Origin: Solimonas sp041659605
GTDB lineage: Bacteria > Pseudomonadota > Gammaproteobacteria > Nevskiales > Nevskiaceae
Direction of reading: 5' to 3'
Assembly (NCBI GenBank): GCA_041659605.1
Contig: JBAZXW010000002.1
Span: forward strand, 196,946-260,945
Length of the DNA: 64,000 nucleotides
The notes under the pieces are model-generated. The model did no database searches. It was not told the origin of the DNA and worked only from the letters and a program-made list of their open reading frames with translations. Made by a program: the position numbers and the translations under genes. Numbering within the stretch: the stretch's first letter is position 1; each line of letters opens with the position of its first letter. Shown here piece by piece: positions 60,820 to 64,000 of this stretch.

Positions 60820-61723
60820 ACGTCGACAAGCCGAAGTCGCCGAATGGCTCATCGCGCTCGCGTACGGCCTGCTTGAAGCCGGCCGTCGCGGCGCGCTGCT
60901 GGAAGGCATAGCCCTCCTGGGTGTGGCGGGTGACGCCGTCGAAGAACGTGCCGAGGATCTGTGTCGTGTGCAGGCCCTGCTGCATGATCGACTGGTTGAC
61001 CAGCAGCTTCATCATCACCAGCTGATTGATCGGCATGCGCGCAATGCGCCCGAGCAGGATCTCGAAGCGCTCGTCGAGTTGGTCCTTGGGCGCGGACTCG
61101 ATCGCCAGGCCCCATTCCTGCGCTTCCTTGCCCGATAGACAATCGCCGGTGAACAGCAGGCGTTTGGCCTTCTCCGGACCGAGGCGGTGGAACCAGATCG
61201 AAGTCGTCGGCGAGCCCCAGACGCGCGCTGGCGGATAGCCGATCTTGGCATCGTCCGCGATCACCAGCAGGTCCGAGCACAGCGCCATGTCGGTGCCGCC
61301 GGCGACGCAGAAGCCGTGCACCTTGCACACCACCGGCTTTTCGCTGTGGAACAGGCTCATGAAGCCCTTCACGTTGCGGCTCATCATCGCGTAGTCGAGC
61401 ACCGGGTCCCAGACCCCGCGTGGGTCGTGGTTGCGCATCTGCACGCGCGGATCCAGCGGCGAGCCGGGCGGATAGGTCGGATCCTCGTTGGCCAGCGTCA
61501 TCTTCTCGGCGCTGTCGACGAGGTCGTAGCCGCCGCAGAAGCCGGTGCCATTGCCGGAGAGCGCAATCACGTGCACGGCCGGATCGAGATTCGCGCGTTC
61601 CACGCATGCGGTCAGCTCGCGCGGCATATCCATGGTGATGCCGTTGCCGCGCTCGGGGCGGTTGAGCGTGACGCGAGCGATGCGGCCAGTGACGGCGTAG
61701 GTCATGTTGTTGAGTGTGTCCAT
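60809..61723 (-). CDS. Crotonase/enoyl-CoA hydratase-family protein
   Basis: The 304-residue protein has the crotonase core: oxyanion-hole blocks GNGTGFCGGYDL and HGFCVAGGTDMALCSDL. The position of the first catalytic glutamate of hydratases is aspartate (GGTDMAL) here, so it may act as an isomerase, hydrolase or different crotonase. It has a longer loop than typical (about residues 75-110). It is the same strand as, and 56 bp after, a second crotonase, and both probably belong to one fatty-acid or CoA-ester pathway. Confidence 0.85.
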   Translation of the reverse strand: MDTLNNMTYAVTGRIARVTLNRPERGNGITMDMPRELTACVERANLDPAVHVIALSGNGTGFCGGYDLVDSAEKMTLANEDPTYPPGSPLDPRVQMRNHDPRGVWDPVLDYAMMSRNVKGFMSLFHSEKPVVCKVHGFCVAGGTDMALCSDLLVIADDAKIGYPPARVWGSPTTSIWFHRLGPEKAKRLLFTGDCLSGKEAQEWGLAIESAPKDQLDERFEILLGRIARMPINQLVMMKLLVNQSIMQQGLHTTQILGTFFDGVTRHTQEGYAFQQRAATAGFKQAVRERDEPFGDFGLSTFKG

Positions 61724-61779
61724 CGATGCTCTCCTTGAAATCCCCCTCTCCCTCCGCCCCGCGGGGGGAGAGGGGATAA

Positions 61780-62562
61780 CTATTTTCCGTGCCGGCCCTC
61801 ACCCTGCGTAAACCGCGTCGCGCCGGCGACGGTCTCGCCGGAGCGCAGCGTGGCGAGTCCATGGCGGAACTCGTTGGCGATCGCCTCGGCCTCCGGCAGA
61901 TTCCACTGCTCGTAGGCGCTGCGGCGGTCGTTGCGCATGCAGGCCTGCGGATGCGCGGCGATCTGCAGCGCCAGCTTCCCGGCCTCGGCCAGCGCCTGTC
62001 CCCTGGGCACGACGCGGTTGGCAAGGCCGATGCTCCACGCCTCCTGCGCGTCCACCGGACGGCCGGTGAGAATCAGGTCGAGCGCGCGACTCATGCCGAT
62101 CAGGCGCGGCAGGCGCACCGTGCCGCCGTCGATCAGCGGCACGCCGAAGCGGCGGCAGAACACGCCAAAGGTCGCGGTCTCGTCGACCACGCGCAGGTCG
62201 CACCAGCACGCGAGTTCGAGGCCGCCGGCGACGCAGTAGCCGGAGACCGCTGCGATCACCGGCTTGGATAGCTGCATGCGCGACGGCCCCATCGGCCCGT
62301 CGCCCTCGGCGTCGATGCGATTGGTGCGTGCCGCCCCGCCGCCGGCCACCGCCTTGAGATCCGCGCCGGCGCAGAAATGCCCGCCGGCACCGGTGAGGAT
62401 CGCCACCTGAAGTTCGTCGTCCGACTCGAAGCTGCGGAAGGCCTGGGCGAGGGCCGCTGCGGTCGGGCCGTCGACGGCGTTGCGCGCGTGCGGGCGATCG
62501 ATGGTGACGATCAGCAGGGGCGCGCGGCGCTCGACCCGGACCGGCGGATGCTCGTTGGTCAT
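61780..62562 (-). CDS. Enoyl-CoA hydratase/isomerase (crotonase family)
   Basis: This crotonase has about 260 residues from the ATG at 62562. It shows ARNAVDGPTAAALAQAFRSF, GGHFCAGADLKAVAGG and SGYCVAGGLELACWCDLRV with the catalytic glutamate retained. The second site reads FGVPLIDGGTVRLPRLIG. A longer version starting at 62598 is possible. It is divergent from the paaX-type regulator gene, with a palindrome in between, so it is probably controlled by it. Confidence 0.88.
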   Translation of the reverse strand: MTNEHPPVRVERRAPLLIVTIDRPHARNAVDGPTAAALAQAFRSFESDDELQVAILTGAGGHFCAGADLKAVAGGGAARTNRIDAEGDGPMGPSRMQLSKPVIAAVSGYCVAGGLELACWCDLRVVDETATFGVFCRRFGVPLIDGGTVRLPRLIGMSRALDLILTGRPVDAQEAWSIGLANRVVPRGQALAEAGKLALQIAAHPQACMRNDRRSAYEQWNLPEAEAIANEFRHGLATLRSGETVAGATRFTQGEGRHGK

Positions 62563-62609
62563 GATTATTCCGACGTTGTTACGTGATTTGACGATCATAC
62601 GCCCGTCTC

Positions 62610-62631
62610 TGTAATGTGACGAACTATTACA
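62610..62631. promoter_or_regulatory. Palindromic operator between crotonase and PaaX-type genes
   Basis: TGTAAT-N10-ATTACA is a perfect 6-bp inverted repeat in the 88-bp divergent gap, 20 bp before the regulator start. A related half-site (GTTACGTGA) lies nearer the crotonase start. Confidence 0.5.
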
Positions 62632-62650
62632 ACGTGCGCTTTTTCATGTA

Positions 62651-63475
62651 ATGCCCCCGAAGGCGCGGAACCTGATTCTCGACCTGCTGCTCGCCTCCGA
62701 GGGCGAGGCGCTGTCGGCACGCGAACTGATCGCCGGCTGCGGGCTGTTTCACATCAGCGAGAACACCGTGCGCGTGGCGCTGGCGCGGCTGTCGGCGGAA
62801 GGCCTGATCGAGGCCGTCGAGCGCGGCAGCTACCAGCTCAGCGGCCGCGCGCACGATCTCGCCGGCGACGTTGCCACCTGGCGCACGCGCGAGCAACGCC
62901 TGCGGCCGTGGCAGGGGCACTACCTCGCCGTGCACACCGGCGCCCTGCCGCGCAGCGACCGCGGCGCTCTGCGCCGCCGGCAACGCGCGCTCGACATGCT
63001 CGGATTCCGCGAAGCCGAACGCGGCCTGCATGTGCGTCCGGACAACATCGAGAACGGCGTCGCAACCGTGCGCCAGCGCCTGTACACCGTCGGCCTCGAA
63101 TCCAGCGCCAGCGTGTTCGTCGCCCACGGCTTCGATCCGGCGCACGAGGCGCGCATCCGTGCGCTGTGGGACGGCAAGGCGCTGAACGCCCTGTATCGCA
63201 AGCAGCGCGCGAAACTGGACGCCTGGATGGCGCGCGCACCGTCGCTGGATACCGACGTCGCCGCGCGCGAGGCCTTCGTGCTCGGCAGCCAGGCGATCCG
63301 CGCCGTCGTGTTCGATCCGCTGCTGCCCGAGCCCTTCGTCGACACAACGGCGCGCCATGCCTTCGTCGACACCGTGCGCCGCTTCGACCGCGTCGGCCAA
63401 GCCATCTGGCGCCAGGGCCGCATCGAGGCGCTGACGCCCGAACCGACGACCGCGCGCCGCGCGCGCGCTCATTGA
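62651..63475 (+). CDS. PaaX-family transcriptional repressor
   Basis: The 274-residue protein has the PaaX N-terminal winged helix (LISENTVRVALARLSAEGLI-like: HISENTVRVALARLSAEGLIE) and the C-terminal PaaX domain (FDPLLPEPFVDTTARHAFVDTV). PaaX proteins repress phenylacetate or related CoA-ester genes and release on binding an acyl-CoA. It is divergent from the crotonases and directly upstream of a desaturase gene, whose possible start overlaps its stop. Confidence 0.85.
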   Translation: MPPKARNLILDLLLASEGEALSARELIAGCGLFHISENTVRVALARLSAEGLIEAVERGSYQLSGRAHDLAGDVATWRTREQRLRPWQGHYLAVHTGALPRSDRGALRRRQRALDMLGFREAERGLHVRPDNIENGVATVRQRLYTVGLESSASVFVAHGFDPAHEARIRALWDGKALNALYRKQRAKLDAWMARAPSLDTDVAAREAFVLGSQAIRAVVFDPLLPEPFVDTTARHAFVDTVRRFDRVGQAIWRQGRIEALTPEPTTARRARAH

Positions 63476-63501
63476 TGTGCATTGGCGATCCGGAGATCCA
63501 C

Positions 63502-64000
63502 ATGCAAGCGCAGCGCCGACTCAAGGACCTGTTCACGCGCGAGGAGATCGCGCAGCTCACGACGCGCTCAGATGCGCGCGGCCTGTGGGCGCTGCTATGG
63601 GTCTGGGCCGCCATCGCCGCGTGCTTCGCGGCGCTCGCGCGCTGGCCGCATCCGCTGAGCTTCGTGATCGTCGTGTTTGTGCTTGGCGGCCGCCAGCTGG
63701 CGCTGGCGATCCTGTCGCACGAGGCTTCTCACCGCACGCTGTTCCGCAGCGGCCGGCTCAACGACACGCTCGGCGACTGGTTCGCCGCGCGCCTGATCTG
63801 GAATGACGTGCCGCGCTACCGCGCACACCACATGCGCCACCACGCGCACACCGGCAGCCCGCGCGACCCCGACTTGAGCCTGGTCACACCGTTTCCGACG
63901 ACGCGACGCTCGCTGATCAAGAAGTGCCTGCGCGATCTCAGCGGCCAGACCGGCGTCCGGCGCATCGCCGCGCAGTTCCTGATGGATATCGGCGTGTTCA
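63502..64000 (+). CDS. Membrane fatty-acid desaturase (3' end outside window)
   Basis: The visible 166 residues have two hydrophobic helices and the first two histidine boxes, HEASH and HHMRHHAH (followed by TGSPRDPDL), typical of a DesA/AlkB-like membrane desaturase. The third box is beyond the window end. I choose ATG 63502 with GGAG seven bases upstream; ATG 63475, overlapping the PaaX stop as TGATG, is the coupled alternative. It is probably in one operon with the regulator. Confidence 0.85.
   Translation, partial: MQAQRRLKDLFTREEIAQLTTRSDARGLWALLWVWAAIAACFAALARWPHPLSFVIVVFVLGGRQLALAILSHEASHRTLFRSGRLNDTLGDWFAARLIWNDVPRYRAHHMRHHAHTGSPRDPDLSLVTPFPTTRRSLIKKCLRDLSGQTGVRRIAAQFLMDIGVF

Overview
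The window looks like chromosomal DNA of a GC-rich, respiring gammaproteobacterium. This rests on a fused nuoCD gene, NhaB, Na+-NQR with NqrM, lysidine-type tRNA-Ile2, RF3, and GTAGGAG-type extragenic palindromes of the kind known from pseudomonads and xanthomonads. A Xanthomonadales/Nevskiales-like lineage is my guess and is not proven by the sequence. Gene density is very high; no gene-free stretch exceeds 300 bases.

Layout. 1-4.8 kb: a partial PlsC-like acyltransferase, an ATM1-type ABC exporter, a membrane Hanks-type kinase and a CBS-domain protein. 4.8-25.7 kb (all minus strand): a respiratory supercluster, nuoA-B-CD-E-F-G-H-I-J-K-L-M-N (proton-pumping NADH dehydrogenase) followed after about 130 bp by nqrA-B-C-D-E-F-nqrM (sodium-pumping NADH dehydrogenase). 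25.9-28.3 kb: a divergent nhaB Na+/H+ antiporter gene and a tandem UspA protein. 28.3-39.9 kb: mixed housekeeping genes (rimK-like ligase, mnmG, M48-type peptidase, parB, folE, acyl-ACP desaturase, acylphosphatase, MATE and MFS transporters). 40-43 kb: membrane acyl desaturase and prfC. 43-50 kb: a secreted esterase, a frameshifted outer-membrane-like gene, an hvfD-A-B-C operon for a modified-cysteine (EGKCG) RiPP metal-handling peptide, and a GGDEF/EAL protein. 50.1-52.1 kb: a tRNA with anticodon CAT next to an AbiE-like nucleotidyltransferase toxin and its putative regulator, with a 59-bp inverted repeat as operator. 52-58.8 kb: a vanadium haloperoxidase-like lipoprotein, an ankyrin protein, and an ECF sigma/anti-sigma/vWA operon. 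58.9-64 kb: MAPEG protein, LysR regulator, two crotonases, a PaaX-family regulator and a third fatty-acid desaturase (cut by the window end).

How the parts fit. The first half is an ion-coupled respiration island: one sodium and one proton NADH dehydrogenase lie head to tail, and an Na+/H+ antiporter that can interconvert the two gradients is read divergently from the same short intergenic region. The hvf operon is the most unusual biosynthetic system. Its precursor carries nine cysteines in EGKCG-like repeats, split by a canonical EF-hand calcium loop. The tRNA-linked toxin locus and its AT-rich operator look horizontally acquired. The right end seems devoted to acyl-CoA and fatty-acid metabolism under LysR and PaaX control.
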